Made by a program: the position numbers and the translations under genes
Shown here: piece by piece, positions 9,806 to 21,974 of the stretch
Position numbering within the stretch: the first letter of the stretch is position 1
Layout: each line of letters begins with the position of its first letter
Source: Schistosoma haematobium
Taxonomy: Eukaryota > Platyhelminthes > Trematoda > Strigeidida > Schistosomatidae
Direction: 5' to 3'
Length of the DNA stretch: 64,000 nucleotides
Assembly (NCBI RefSeq): GCF_000699445.3
Contig: NC_067197.1
Coordinates: forward strand, 744,001-808,000
Notes under the pieces: model-generated
Seen by the model: only the letters and a program-made list of their open reading frames with translations
Databases searched by the model: none
Told to the model about the DNA's origin: nothing

Positions 9806-10752
9806 TACTCACTTACTTACTCCTGTCACGCCTCGTGAGGCGTATGCAATCGCCATCCAACCCTGTCCTGGGCAGTCCTTTCGAGCTCCTTCCAGTTGTT
9901 ATTCATCCTTTACATATCTCATTCCATTTCACGACTTAATGTGTTATCTGGCTTTCCTCTTTTCCGCTTCCCTTGACCATTCCAAGTTAGCACTTGCCTC
10001 GTGATTCAGTTTGATGATTTGTGTAATGTATGTCCTATCCATTTACATCATGTTTTCCTAATTTCCTCTTCAGCTACAAGCTCATTTGTTCCCTCCCACA
10101 GTAGGCTGTTACTGATGGTATCCGACCAACAGATATTCATTATCTTGCATAGAAAACTGTTTATAAATACTTGTACCTTCTTGATGACGGTCGTAGTAGT
10201 TCTCTAAGTCTCAGCTCTGTACAGTAGGACTAACTATCTTGACGTCAATATTGAAGATCGTGACTTTGATATTGGTTGACAGATAGTTGTTTTGAATTCC
10301 ATATGTTGTTCAATTGTAAGAATGTGGTCCTTGCTTTACTAATCCTTTTATTTACGTCTGTATCTGATGATCCTTGTCCATCGACGATGCTTCCTAGTTA
10401 TGTGATTGATTCTACATATTCCAGACTTTCATCATCAAGTGTGTTGTGGTTGGTGTTCTCCGTGTTGTATTTGAGGACGTTGGTTTTCCCGTTGTGTATG
10501 TTGCGGCCTACTGATGCATAGACTGCTGCTACACTGGTTGCCTTTATCTGCATTAGTTCGTGTGTATGCGATAGGAGGTCTAGGTGATCTGCGAAGCCGA
10601 AATCGTCAAATTTGTTCTGAGCTGTCCATTGTATGCTGTGTTTTCCCTCAGATGTTGAGTTCTTCATAATCCAGTCGACCACCAGAAGAAAGAGGAAGGG
10701 AGGGAGTATACAGTGTTTTCTGACTCCGGTCTTTACTTGGAATGCATCTGTC
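9806..10752 (-). mobile_element. RTE-a, 5'-truncated copy, inverted relative to the copy at 5.8 kb
   Basis: Minus-strand RTE-a from the reverse transcriptase palm to the (GTAA)n-type 3' end at 9806. The minus-strand frame around 10670-10398 has the same VDWIMKNSTSEGKHSIQWTA, the same FADH change and the same stop after YVESIT as the copy at 5777-6886. The 3' third is more diverged between the two. Confidence 0.85.
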
Positions 10753-11100
10753 CACCTGACCATAAGTAAAAAGTACACATTGATAGTAATTAGACAAGTG
10801 TACTGAACAGAATGATATGAAGTTGATCACATTTAAATTAGTAGACACAAAACATTATTACAATTACTCAGTAAGAAGGTTGTAAATAATTAGATACTGA
10901 AGAATATGAACAGAAAAAAGACGAGAAAAGAAGGGGCGGAAGATTAATAAAATCCTTCGTTAAGTCATGTCCGGTCCAAGCAGGGACAATAATGTTACGA
11001 ATTTCTTTTCAATGTATAAACTAGGATTAAAGATTAGGATTCTTGTAGTTTCTATTATATGTAGGAAAGAAGATCAAACTCAAATGGAGAGTGATAAAGG
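10753..11100. other. No recognised feature
   Basis: A purine-rich stretch (about 10900-10950) and AT-rich sequence. Nothing recurring or coding was seen. Confidence 0.4.
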
Positions 11101-11105
11101 TACAT

Positions 11106-11350
11106 TATAGATCTCGCCTCAGGCGCTTAACCCACTAGACCACTGAGCCGACATGCAACAGTGTTATTGTCTAACTTCAACTAACAGGTCCTGGGTTCGA
11201 ATCCCGCGAGACGGGGTCGTGAATGCGCACTTCTGAGGAGTCCAACAATAAGACGAAACGGCCTTTCCGTTCTTCCAGGTTTTCTATGGTGGTCTAGCCT
11301 CAATTGACTGATGATCTCAACTGTTGAAATTACTACAATCTCCACAAAAC
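11106..11350 (+). repeat. SINE-B with inverted tRNA-like head
   Basis: From 11106 to about 11187 the A-box half of the tRNA-like head is antisense and runs to the 5' end of the element. At about 11190 the sequence switches to sense SINE-B from the B box (GGTCCTGGGTTCGAATCCC) to the tail ending CACAAAACCCCTTCTGA. This is the arrangement expected of a 5' inversion during target-primed reverse transcription. The hammerhead region keeps CTGAGGA and GACGAAAC, but stems I and III are broken. Confidence 0.8.
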
Positions 11351-11354
11351 CCCT

Positions 11355-12190
11355 TCTGACACTGATAGTTTTATTTATTCAACGTGATAATCCAGTCATA
11401 TCTCATTTAGACTGTATGTATATGGTTGTATATATATGCTCTAAGGCATTCACTAAACAATAACAAGGTTCATCTTAGAGAAACTCATAAATCTAAACTT
11501 TAGTTATTCATAGTTAATATGAAGGTAAGAAGTCTAAATTATATGTAATAGTATAGCTGCATTGCTATTATCGGTGGGAAACGATTTTTCATAAAGAGAA
11601 AATTCATATATTGCATTACGGATTAGTTGATTACTTATACTGTTACTATGTCCGGAAGCACAAAGCCACCACCTAAACTACTTTATAAAAAACCCCATAT
11701 TTTCTGTATATAAATGAATCTTTGAAGTAAAGTATTTCTTTCATATTTCGTGTTTTTTCTTTCATGTTCAAATTGCTGTGTAAATTTAGCTTGGGTTCTA
11801 TTAGAGAAGAACTTAGCAACAGAATCTAAAGTTCAATGCAAAGACATCAATATGAAAATTCTGATTTTAATGGTTCTTTGAAAAGTGAAATATTCTGAAT
11901 TTACTATAATGATTGATCAAAAGTTTATATTACGAACATGTTTGTTTGATTTTCATTCATAAATTCCTAGAAGTTGATCATTTCTGAAGTTGACACAACA
12001 TGTAAACTCAAACGGTTATAATCAATGATATTGAATAATAGTAACCATATAATTAAACATATTTATTAAAGTTGTAGCATTTGTAACAAAACTTTAATCA
12101 CTAGGGTTATTTTATCTCTACGGTGTTTAAAACTAGGTGAAATTATTTGTTCTGTGCTTAATGTTTTTCATTGATTCCCTATCCACTATC
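11355..12190. other. No recognised feature
   Basis: AT-rich intergenic sequence with no coding signal or window-level repeat recognised. Confidence 0.4.
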
Positions 12191-12211
12191 TAGGTCATAT
12201 AAATTAATTAT

Positions 12212-12403
12212 TTACTTACGCCTGTTACTCCGAATGGAGCATAGGCCGCCGACCAGAATTATCCAAACCACCCTGTCCCCCGCCTTCTTTTCTAGTTCCA
12301 TCTAATTCTTGTTCATTTTTCTTATGTCTGTCTCCATTTCCCGGAGTAATGAGTTCTTTGGTCTTCCTCTCCTCCTTTGACCCTGAGGATTCCATATGAA
12401 GGC
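12212..12403 (-). mobile_element. RTE-a 3'-end fragment
   Basis: Minus strand reads the last part of the RTE-a ORF and its 3' end (GTAA-type tail at 12212). It is flanked by similar 11-bp segments at 12194-12204 and 12410-12420 (one mismatch), a plausible target duplication. Confidence 0.75.
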
Positions 12404-12627
12404 TAGTCAGTCATATGAATATTGTTCTTTAATTATCAAACAAATGAATTTTATGGATTGAACTCTTTATGAAATGAATAAGATGAAAGGTATAATATTA
12501 TAGTGAGCGAGAACACAAGAGGGAACAATCAAATATATTTGAATACAACATTACAGAACAACGTAGTAACGAAGAAAGGTTGGGCATGGGTTCGACAACT
12601 TCAAGTGGAAAGGATTATCCAAGGCAG

Positions 12628-12697
12628 AGTTGGATAAAGAGTGCTGGTAAGCAGCCTATGCTCCTCCATGAGGGGTAACAAGTGTACGTAAGTAAGT
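12628..12697 (+). mobile_element. RTE-a 3'-end fragment (short)
   Basis: About 70 bp matching the RTE-a 3' end, including GCCTATGCTCCTCCATGAGG and ending in ACGTAAGTAAGTA. Confidence 0.7.
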
Positions 12698-12919
12698 ATA
12701 TAAATGAAAAAAACGTGAAAAACTAAAGTATAAGTAGAGAATACAAAGAATGGATGAATACATTTTTGTAATTTATTAAATTAAATGGTATTATTTGAAT
12801 TTTATGTTGGAAGATGACAGAATTAAAAAGTGTACGTTGTAAAAGGAATTTGTAATTTAGCCCAATACGAGAAAGTATTATACATTATAATTGAAGAATT
12901 ATTGTTCAGTATAGAATAT

Positions 12920-13020
12920 AGATTAGGCGTTTGCATGGGATCAAAGGTTCTGTGTTTGATTTTTTGCGTGAGGGATCGTGGATCTTTGCGGTTAGGTAGT
13001 CCCATACTAAGACAAAAAGC
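12920..13020 (+). repeat. Degenerate SINE-B fragment
   Basis: A worn B-box-like segment (AAGGTTCTGTGTTTGA) is followed by remnants of the hammerhead region (GTAGTCCCATACTAAGAC). GAAA is lost. Confidence 0.5.
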
Positions 13021-13029
13021 TTATTTACA

Positions 13030-13382
13030 ATTGATTGATCACTGAGTGGTGATCTGTGTCATGTATGTCAGTTCTTTCTTAATGAAAAACGAATACTATC
13101 GACCAAGTTGCAATTTGGTCACTAGCCACTCCACATTGCATGCATTGTATTAAGATAAGATGGTGGTTGGAGTTAGTCAACAGGAAAACCTGGAACTACG
13201 TTCCGTGCTATTTGACACCCGTCAGTAATGTGTACTCTGACGGATTCAATCCCGTGTCATCCAACTTTACAGTCAGAGACGTTACCACTGAGTTATTCGA
13301 GCCTTGACTGACGAGTGCCAAGTAACACGAAATCTAAGTTCAAGGTTTCCTGTTGAATACCTCCAACCATCATCTTACAAAA
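13030..13382 (-). repeat. SINE-C, fold-back copy
   Basis: Contains the SINE-C flanking segment (TTGATTGATCACTGAGTGGT), an antisense hammerhead region and an antisense tRNA-like head (about 13235-13310). It then abruptly resumes in sense with CTGACGAGTGCCAAGTAACACGAAA and the tail. Like the SINE-B copies it combines inverted and sense segments. In the sense part stem II is GTGCC/AACAC and stem III is damaged. Confidence 0.75.
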
Positions 13383-13496
13383 AGCTCATCTCATGATTCC
13401 GGAATTTTAACTGGAATAATAATTGGTTCATGATTTCAATGAAAATCTATTTGCTTATTAGATGAGCAAATCAATAGAAAAGCAAAATATTTTGAT

Positions 13497-13588
13497 GAAG
13501 TTGTATATTCTGACTTGGATGGTTTAATCTTGGAGCTTTCATCCTTCTTCTGAATGAGATCATCAGCACAAACTTCTCTACCATCTTA
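13497..13588 (-). repeat. Dispersed repeat K, single-arm fragment
   Basis: Matches one arm of repeat K (compare 39323-39695), including GGAGCTTTCATC and CATCAGCACAAACTTC. Function unknown. Confidence 0.65.
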
Positions 13589-13764
13589 TAAGCAAAATAT
13601 AATCCCCCCCTACACACATACAAAGGTAAACTTTACTTAATTCTATTCTTGATAAATGTCATTATCAAGGTTTAACTTTCAAATGAATCGATCATTGAGA
13701 AGATTGTTATTCACAAGAATAAAATAAAATTTTTTTGTAATATCACAATGAGTAGAAAACACTA

Positions 13765-13958
13765 AGTTGTTTGTTTGTTTGTTTGTTTTAACTTTTCTGA
13801 CGTTTCGTGACTTACTTTAAGCTAATTCTTCAGAGAATAACTCAATTCTCAATAGTACAATAGATCAATGGAAGAATATTCAAACTTGGGTTAGTTTAAT
13901 TTAGCTGTTTATTCACTGAAGAATTGACTTAATCTAAGTCACGAAACGTCAGAAAATT
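13765..13958 (+). repeat. SINE-J candidate, fold-back
   Basis: An antisense arm at 13793-13842 and a sense arm at about 13910-13955 share CTGACGTTTCGTGACTTA and its complement. The sense arm reads CTGAAGA, a stem TGACTT/AAGTCA, then CGAAACGTC, similar to a hammerhead with an extra base before stem II. A (TTTG)n run precedes it. Confidence 0.55.
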
Positions 13959-14179
13959 ATTATTCATAGATACTTGATAGTTGCCATGGTGAGTTCTAAA
14001 GTGAAAAAAGCTTGTTGACTTTCAATAATCAATTATTTAAAGTTAATCCATAATGTATATTATTCGAATAAATCAATAATCAATGAAATACATAGTGACT
14101 ATTTTTATTTTTTATTTGTTTTATTAACAATTGATTGATTTCAATGTTTGATTTATAAGTATTTAGAACAAACATTATT

Positions 14180-14668
14180 TCTCATGATGGTGATTTCGCA
14201 CTCTTCATCTGTTTGATAATCATGCTGATGTCTTCACTTTGATCTTCCTCTTCTCATTTGGACATGAGGACTCTATATGAGGGCTTGCTTCGTGACATAG
14301 TTCAGTGCTTTCCTCAATAAGTGTCCTATACACTTCCATCACTTATTCCCGATTTCTTCCTCCACTGCAATCTGGTTTGTTCTCTCCCATAGTAGGTTGC
14401 TGCTGATAGTGTCTGACTAACGGATCCGAAGTAGTTTGTGTAGACAACTATTAATAAACACCTATATCTTCTGGATAATGGATTTCGTAGTTCTCCAGAT
14501 TTCTGGCTCATACAGTAGAACTGTCTTGACATTTGTACTGAAAATTTTGACCTTGGTGTTGGTTGACAGACAGTTGTTTTGAGTTCCAGATGTTCCTCAG
14601 TTGTAAATATGTTGCCCTTGCTTTGCCAATCCGCGCCTTCACATCTGCATCATAGTCACCCTTACTAG
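14180..14668 (-). mobile_element. RTE-a fragment with internal deletion
   Basis: On the minus strand a short reverse transcriptase piece (at about 14185-14235, the LICLMAMLIS antisense segment) is joined directly to the last part of the ORF (14235-14668). The intervening palm and thumb coding is missing. Confidence 0.7.
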
Positions 14669-14669
14669 T

Positions 14670-15250
14670 ACAAGTACAAAATCAAAATTCAACCTAGTTC
14701 TTGGATATTCTGCTGATTACTTCTAAATACTTAATAACACGAATATATTGGCTATCTTAAATGTTATCTGAAGTTTTGAAATGTTTTTTTCTCATTTTCT
14801 CAACTTTTCTATCTTCTATTTTAACAAGAGACAAGAAAAAAGTTTATAAAGAACAAATGTATTTCTGATTACAGGAAATGAATAATTTTCTTTTCTTTTT
14901 TTTAACCATAGACAATAATCAGTATTTTCTATCTACATAGATGCTCAATATAGTCGTCTTAAAGACTATGGCAACTAACAAAGATATTCTATTGTGTTTG
15001 TATCTGGGTGGGTGAGGGTCAGTGGAGGCGGTGAAGAATGGTGGGGGGGGGTCGATAAACATTGATGTAAATATGTAGATAAAGGTAATGATAATTTGTA
15101 CTTGAGATATTACAAATGATATCTTCATTAGAAAAAAATGATGAATCTATTTCTATATTTAGATCGTACTTGTTTTCAATGAATCATTGTCTATACATGA
15201 ATGTACATTTGAATAGTCGTTTTTATCTAGAAACCATCTAGTTGTTATTA
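14670..15250. other. No recognised feature, with a G-rich tract
   Basis: AT-rich sequence apart from a purine-rich G-rich tract at about 15005-15055 that contains a run of ten G. No gene or dispersed repeat was recognised. Confidence 0.4.
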
Positions 15251-15348
15251 CATACTTACCTCTGGTACTCCCAATGGAGCATAAGCCGCCGACTAGCATT
15301 CTTCAACCCACTCTGTCCTAGGCCATCCTTTCTAGTTCTATCCAATTA
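15251..15348 (-). mobile_element. RTE-a 3'-end fragment
   Basis: About 100 bp matching the end of RTE-a on the minus strand (GGAGCATAAGCCGCCGAC region). Confidence 0.7.
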
Positions 15349-15509
15349 TTTAGTTTAATTAATGTTTTATAGAAACGGTAAATTGATTCTTTTAGAAAAT
15401 ATTGGTTTTTATGATCGTAATAAACAATAGATAAGGTGATATTCATATCCATTTGACAATTGAAGTTCTTATCTTACATCTTTAATAATCTATACTTTAT
15501 ACACCACTT

Positions 15510-17745
15510 CATATAGCATGGGCTGATGATCAGGATTCTCTAACCAACTCTAACCTCAGATTTCGTTTCCAACGCTTGACAAGTGTTATTCATTCTTTCG
15601 ATGATTTAATCTAACTCTCAGCATCATGTAATCGTCGTTCTGTTTACTTTCGTTTCTCAGTGAAGATTTTGATTTAGGGCTGGCCTCATGATGCAGTTTG
15701 ATGATTTCCTCAACGTATGTCCGATCCACCTGTCACGTCTTTCCCTAATTTTCTCTTCAACTCGAAGTTGTGATATTCTCTGCCGGGGTACGTTGTTTCT
15801 GAAGTTATCCGGTCAATGGATATTGAGTATCTTGTGTAGACAATTATTTAAAAATACTTGTACCTTCTGATGATAATTGTGGTGGTTCTCCAGGTTTCGG
15901 CTTTATACAGTAGGATCGTCTTGAGTTTCGTGTAGAAGATTGTGACTTTGATATTGGTTGATAGTTGTTTTGAGTTCCATATGTTTTTCAACTATAGGAA
16001 TGCTGTCCTTGCTTCGCCAATCTCTTCCTTCACATCTGCATCACATTTCCCTTGTTCGTCGATGATGCCGCACTGTTACGTGAATTTCTCCACCACTTTG
16101 AGAGTTTCTCTATTAAGTGTGATACGGTTGGGGCTGTCTGTGTTGTATTTCATGGTATTGGTTCAAATTTTATACATATTAAAGCTTACTACTGTAGAGG
16201 CTATTGCTACACTGGCTGTCTTCACATGGATTTGTTGATGTGTATAGGATAAAAAAGCTAGGTCATCTACGAAGTCCAAATCTTCTAGTTGCTTCCAACC
16301 TGTCCACTTTATTTCATGCTTCCTGTCAGATGCGGATGTCTTCGTAATCCAGTCAACAGGCAAAAAAGGAGAAAGGGTGAGAGTAAGCAGCTTTGTCTGA
16401 CTCTATTCCTCATACGAAATGCATCTATCAGCTACCCTCCGTGCTTCACTTTACAGAGTCATATGAATTCGGGTTGATGTTGACGATGTCCTCAGCTACT
16501 CACTCACTAGTGTCCAAGACGTTTCAACGAATTCCTCCTATCCACACGGTCAAATGCTTTCTCATCATCAAGAACTTTGATGTATAGTGACGAAATCCAC
16601 TCGATTGATTGCTCAACAACGATCTGTAGTATCGCGATTTGATCGCTACAAGTTCGATCCTTATGGAGTCCAGCTTTTAAATCTTGAAGTTTGAAGTCTT
16701 CTGAATCTTTCGTTCGGTTCAGCGACACTGATGAAAACGTTTCCTGGTACTAACAGTAGTGTGATACCTCTGTAATTCTTACATTTGTTTAGATCTCCTT
16801 TCATTGATATCTTGACGAGGTATGCTTCTTTTCTCTTTGACTACACATCTTCCCAAATCTTCCTGAATAAAGTGAGGAGCATGTGTGCAGGCACTTCTCC
16901 GTCTAACTTCAAACCTTCAGCTGGAAGGTTGGCTAGTCATGATGCTTTTCCACTCTTCATCTGTCTGATAATCATGCTGATATCTTCAACGTTTGATGAA
17001 GTAGAATTTATAGCATGGTTTCTATATGGTGCTTGGGTTCCTAGTGAGTTCAGTTGGAATGGTCCATTCAAGAGTTCTTCACAGTGTTATGCTCATATGT
17101 TCAGCTGTACTCTAATTTCAGTTAGTGGTTCATTGTCTTTTTTCTTATCTGGTCAAACTTATTTACTTATTTTACGTGTTATTTTCAACTTTTTGTCATA
17201 TAGTTCCTTCATATTTCTTTCTCTTGTAGCTTTTTTTCATTCGTTGCTAGATCTTCTAGGTAATTACGATTATCAGCTGTAATGTTCCAACCTTGGTTTT
17301 CAGGTTTCTCATGAATTTTATCAGGTCGTTTCCTGAGCACTTCACAATGATCGGTAACATCCTCTTATTAAACTAATATTTGCCTCCCTTATTGCACTCA
17401 TTAATGGCTTCATAACACTGGACAACATTCATTGTGATTCCCTTCTTCATTGTTTCGAAAGATGTTTTGATGATTTTGGATCAATGATATTCCCATCCTT
17501 TCAGTGCTTTTCATGCTTCTTTGAACGGGATCAGAGGAACTCCCTGAACGTGCGGAGAATTTTCTTCTTCGTGACCAGAGTACAGCAGCATCTATCCAGG
17601 GTTCAATGCTATATGTGCAGTCTGATTCCAATGCGTTCCAATGGATTCTGAGAACCACCATGTTGTATCTCCCTCCAACCCTCCTACTTTACCCGGACTT
17701 GGGACTGGTGGTAACGCTAAAAGGGATTGTGTTGATCTGAAGTTG
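15510..17745 (-). mobile_element. RTE-a, long degraded copy
   Basis: Minus strand, reading downwards from 17745: 5' UTR remnant (17665-17735), endonuclease remnant (17410-17660), reverse transcriptase (about 17280-16250) and the C-terminal ORF (16250-15640). The palm motif reads DFVDD at about 16262-16276, where active relatives have FADD. Multiple frameshifts are present and most of the endonuclease is lost. Confidence 0.8.
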
Positions 17746-17929
17746 TCATCACTACATCTCTATGTTCATTATTGAAAACAAACTGTTTTTGTTCTGTAAA
17801 GATATCAGTTTGTAATGGCAGTTGTGTCATTATAGATCCCAATCAGTCTCAACTAGAATTGATCTAAGGTTGATTAGTGTAAGCTGTTTAAAGTTTTATG
17901 TAAAAGCAACTGACTAGACAAAATCCATA

Positions 17930-18260
17930 CTGACATAAAAGTGTTAGTAATGTTCTAGATACTATTTCTGTCAGCGAGACTATAATTTACGGACAAACTA
18001 ATCACAGGTCTTGGATTTTGGTACGTCATTCACTCATTCATTTGGCTAAATAGAGTTTTGACATTATAGCTGATGTCAGTTGGTGATGAAAACTGCGAAA
18101 CCTAATTCCTAAACTTAACCATCAACTGTTAAATCATAATTTTAATTCCTCACACTGATCTATAACCCTTATTTGGTCCTAGTGATTAGATGAACACTGT
18201 CAATGTCACTTTAGCATTTCTCAATGGTCGTCCATAAATTATAGTCTCAGCATTCTTTTT
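17930..18260. repeat. Dispersed repeat H, long copy
   Basis: Matches 44755-44900, 46100-46260, 61850-61935 and 63290-63610. Landmarks are TAATTTACGGACAAACTAAT near 17990, a segment containing GAGTTTTGACATTATAGCTG, and AAATTATAGTCTC near the end. Unclassified. Confidence 0.65.
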
Positions 18261-18354
18261 ACTTAATAACAATTAAGTCATCTTATTCAGTAATAAATTT
18301 TACTAAGCTCATTTGAGGTAAAACATGGTTATATATTGAATAATTCAATTGATG

Positions 18355-18500
18355 GATGTGCAATGCTAAGGAATCCCACAATAGGATCAAATAGTTGTCC
18401 AGTGCTTCCAGGTTTTCCATGGTGGTCTAACTTCAACTGGCACATGATTTTAACTATTGCAATTACTGAAATCTCCAAAAAACCCTTCTGATAATTCAAT
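18355..18500 (+). repeat. SINE-B 3' fragment
   Basis: Contains a degraded hammerhead region (CTAAGGA and ATCAAA in place of CTGAGGA and CGAAA) and the complete family tail. Confidence 0.7.
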
Positions 18501-19290
18501 AAATGACAATTATATATACTCCTTCTAATAAATTCCCTATCCTTATTTATTCTAAACCATTACTTAATTACTTCCTTACGCCTGTTACGCCTCGTGAAGG
18601 AGCATAGGACAACCACCAGCATTCTCCATCCAACCCTGTCCTCGACAATCCTTTCCATCTCATTCCAGTTGTTATTCATCCTTTTCATATCTGATCCTAT
18701 TTCACGACATAATGTATTACTTGGACTTCCATTTTTCCGCTTCCCTTCAGCATTCCGAGTTAGGGCTTGCCTCGTGATGCAGTTTGATGATTTGTGTAAT
18801 GTATGTCCTATCCAATCCATCACGTTTTCCTAAATTCCTCTTCAGCTGCAAGCTGATTTGTACTTTCCCACAGAACGCTGATACTGATTATATCCGGTGA
18901 ATGGATTTTGAGTATCTTGTGTAGACAACTATTTATAAATACTTGTACCTTCTTGATGATGGTTGTAGTAGTTGTCCAAGTTTCAGCTCCCTACAATAGA
19001 ACTATCTATCTTGACGTTCGTGTTGAAGATTTTGACTTTGATATTGGTTGACAGATAGTTGTTTTGAGTTCCATATGTTATTCAATTGTAGGAATGTGGT
19101 CCTCGCTTTGCCATTGCTCACCTTTACGTTTGCATCTGATTCTCCTTGTTCATCGATGATGTTTCCCATGTATGTGGAGGATTCTACATCTTCCAGAGTT
19201 TTGCCATCAAGAGTGATTGGATTGCTGATCTCCGTGTTGTATTTGAGTACGTTTGTTTTCCCCTTGTGTATGTTGAGGCCTACTGATGCA

Positions 19291-19466
19291 CTCCTACAGG
19301 AGGTCAGTCGTAGCGTCTCTGACTGTGAAGCTGAGTGACACGGGATCGAATCCGTCAGGAAGCACCAGTTCCCTCAAGATTACAGGTAAACCTTGCTGAC
19401 GAGTGCCAAGTGGCACGAAACCCGGGTCTAGGATTTCCTGTCGACTACCTCCAACTACCATCTAAT
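19291..19466 (+). repeat. SINE-C, sense copy nested in RTE-a
   Basis: tRNA-like head with GTCAGTCGTAGCG and a B-box-like GGGATCGAATCC, then the hammerhead, then the tail ending in ACCATCTAATG. It lies inside an RTE-a copy, so it is younger than that copy. This is the best-preserved SINE-C hammerhead in the window. Confidence 0.8.
19391..19433 (+). ncRNA. Hammerhead ribozyme, SINE-C type
   Basis: Core CTGACGA (19396-19402). Stem II is a perfect GTGCC/GGCAC (19403-19407 and 19412-19416) with loop AAGT. GAAA is at 19417-19420. Stem III is the loopless palindrome ACCCGGGT (19420-19427) and the cleavage triplet GTC ends at 19428. Stem I is short and wobble-rich here (CTTG with TAGG). Other copies suggest a stronger consensus, CCTTG with CAGGG. 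All invariant core bases are present. Activity is inferred only. Confidence 0.65.
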
Positions 19467-19810
19467 GTAGAGACTGCTGCTACACTGCATGTCTTTATTT
19501 GCATTCGACTCCATTAGTTCTATAATATTTTTCTATGTTTTAGAAACAACTAAATTGATCTTTTATATAGATCTCATCTTGTAGGCATGTGTTGCCATGC
19601 AGAAAAATCTACAAAATGTCACGAATATTTCTTAAGAAAACTTAACAGGTTTCAACAGCTACATAATTATGATTCGTTTGATATTTTTTCTTATTACAAA
19701 TAAAAAAAATATGTGAAATATCACATATTTGTAGTTTGATCAGTAAACTGTGATAAATGTATTAAGAAAGAAGGCAATATGAAAATAATAATCAAAGGAA
19801 TTATCAGTTT

Positions 19811-20105
19811 AGGGGTTGTGGAGATCGTTAATTTTTCTCTTGATTGAGATCATAAACTGATTGATGCTAGACCACCATTGAAAACGTGGAAGCATTGAAC
19901 GGCCGTTTCGTCCTACTATGGGACTCAGGAGTGCGCATCCACGAACCCGTGGCCTTCAGTCTCGCGCGCAAACGCTTAACCAACTAGACCACTGAGCGTG
20001 TATCCAATGGTGTTGGTGTCTAACCTCAACCAATCCACGAAATTGCGCAACCATCTTCCTTTGTACTGAGGTAGAAACCTGTTTCTACCCAACACGGATT
20101 AGCTC
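19811..20105 (-). repeat. SINE-B, antisense copy
   Basis: Tail, damaged hammerhead region (about 12 bases lost around GGGACTCAGGAGTG), tRNA-like segment and long head variant in antisense order. Confidence 0.75.
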
Positions 20106-20272
20106 CACTGTATGAATATGTATCATTCTTACAGTACATTGAGAAGATCCAGATTAGTATGGTAGGAGTATCTTCAAGTGTAACGTATAGATATATGCCT
20201 GAATATCACGGAAAGCACCATAAGAATCCATATGTATGTTGTTGTAGTTGCTGTTGAGAAGCAACCAGTACT

Positions 20273-20599
20273 TACTTACTTACGTCTGTTACTCCTCGTG
20301 AAGGAGCATAGACCGCTCACCAGCACTCTCCATCCAACCCTGTCCCGAGCAATCCTTTCCAGCTCCTTCCAGTTGTAATTAATTCTTTTCATATCTGATT
20401 TTATTTCCCGACATAATTTGTTATTTGACACACCTCTTTTCTGCTTCTCTTCAGGATTCCAAGTTAGGGCTTGCCTCGTGATGCAGTTTGATGATTCGCC
20501 TGTAACTCTACTAGATTTACTGCCAGTCTCAAGCCCGGGTAAAAGAAGAGGGTTGGGTATGGTGTTAGCGACCGTATCACGTAGAAACCTAACCAGAAC
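20273..20599 (-). mobile_element. RTE-a, 5'-inverted insertion
   Basis: Minus strand: an antisense piece of the RTE-a 5' UTR (20505-20599) is followed directly by the sense 3' end (20504-20273). Flanking CAACCAGTACT (20262-20272) and CAACCAATACT (20600-20610) differ at one base and look like a target duplication. Confidence 0.8.
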
Positions 20600-21009
20600 C
20601 AACCAATACTAAATATATTTTAAATACAGCCTCCTAGTGACTGATTCTAGCAACCATGGATACACAAACCAATATATATATATATATCTATAAAGACTGT
20701 AGAACTTGCAAATCATCAACTAATCTCAGTTACATAATTATAAGAGATGAATTCATCTGAAATGAGGTTATCATAAATAAATGAAGCATTCAAAAACAAA
20801 TTGTCAATTTCCTTGAAAAACAACAAAAACAATAAATTCTCCGAATATAATTGAATCAATCCATACACATAAAAGTACACAGTAATAATGAGTTGAAGTG
20901 AGAATATTAAAAAAAAAAGGAAAACTAACATTTAAGGACAATCAAATTTGAATAGAATATCTATTTAATATTTCATTTAATTCAATGGATAAGTATTAGA
21001 TGATTATGA

Positions 21010-21505
21010 AAAAACTTGGAAGCACTGGATTGTAGTTTCATGCTATCCTGGGACTCCTCAACAGTGTGCATCTACGATTCAGTACTCGGGACTCGAACCC
21101 AGGACCTAATGGTCTCATGCATGAATGCTTAATCTCTAGACTACAGTAAAGGCCGGTATTGAACAATGATAATGTCTAAATTCAACCAATTCATGAAATT
21201 GAGTCACTATTTCACAACAGACCCGACTGAACTCCACTGGTCACAACTTCTCACTAGAACTCCAGGAGACTCGTATTGAAGCTAGTTATTAGTGATTACA
21301 TAACAATTATCAGTATAGGGTTATTGAGATTGTTGAGTTTCAATTGATTTCAAGACCAAAGGTCCTTGTGCGGGATCATGAATGAGCACTGTTGAGGTGT
21401 CGCAAACTAGGCAGAAACAACCATCCAGGCTGACTATTGTGGTCTCGCTTTAACTGACTAATGAATTCAACCATTAAATTACCATAATCTTCACAAAACC
21501 CCCTT
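21010..21505 (-). repeat. SINE-B, antisense copy followed by a worn sense copy
   Basis: From 21010 to about 21300 the family reads tail to long head in antisense. From about 21315 there is an inverted tail fragment and then sense remnants with ACTGTTGAGGTGTCGC and the tail. Both hammerheads are broken. Confidence 0.65.
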
Positions 21506-21974
21506 GTGATTACTCACTATTCATATATTATAATTTTAAACTGTTTATTTTACGCTTAAGCTGATCATTTTTTACATAATTAATTTGGATAGATTGTTGT
21601 AGAACCTTGAAGAGAAAACAATATTTTACATTCATATGATGTGACTTTTTCAACAATCACAAAGATCAGTAAATTGTATTACATCTAATTGATTAGCTCA
21701 AATCAATCCACATTACTCGTCGGTTCAAATCATTTCTGCTAGTGACAAGTTATTTGACTTTTACAACGGATAAAAACTTCGTATAAAAACAATCACTTAC
21801 AAGTAGGCTATTAATTCTTAATTGTTTAATAGTATAAATCTAGCATGAAGACATATTCAAGAAGATTGTCGATTACTAATAATAACTACCCAAGCTTCAC
21901 ACTGGTTACAGATCATTGATAAGTCACTGTAGTTCTTTATAATTATAATAATCTATTTTGATTGGTTATATCGT

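Larger units (their letters stand above)
18568..19525 (-). mobile_element. RTE-a 3' half, interrupted by SINE-C
   Basis: Minus strand RTE-a from the region after the reverse transcriptase to the 3' end. Sequence adjacent in other RTE-a copies (ACTGATGCA, then GAGACTGCTGC) is separated here by the SINE-C insertion at 19291-19466. Confidence 0.8.

Noticed and set aside
16785..17282. Hydrophobic 165-residue open frame resembling a membrane protein
   Set aside because: It lies antisense to the reverse transcriptase of the RTE-a copy at 15510-17745. The hydrophobicity is a by-product of reading the complement.
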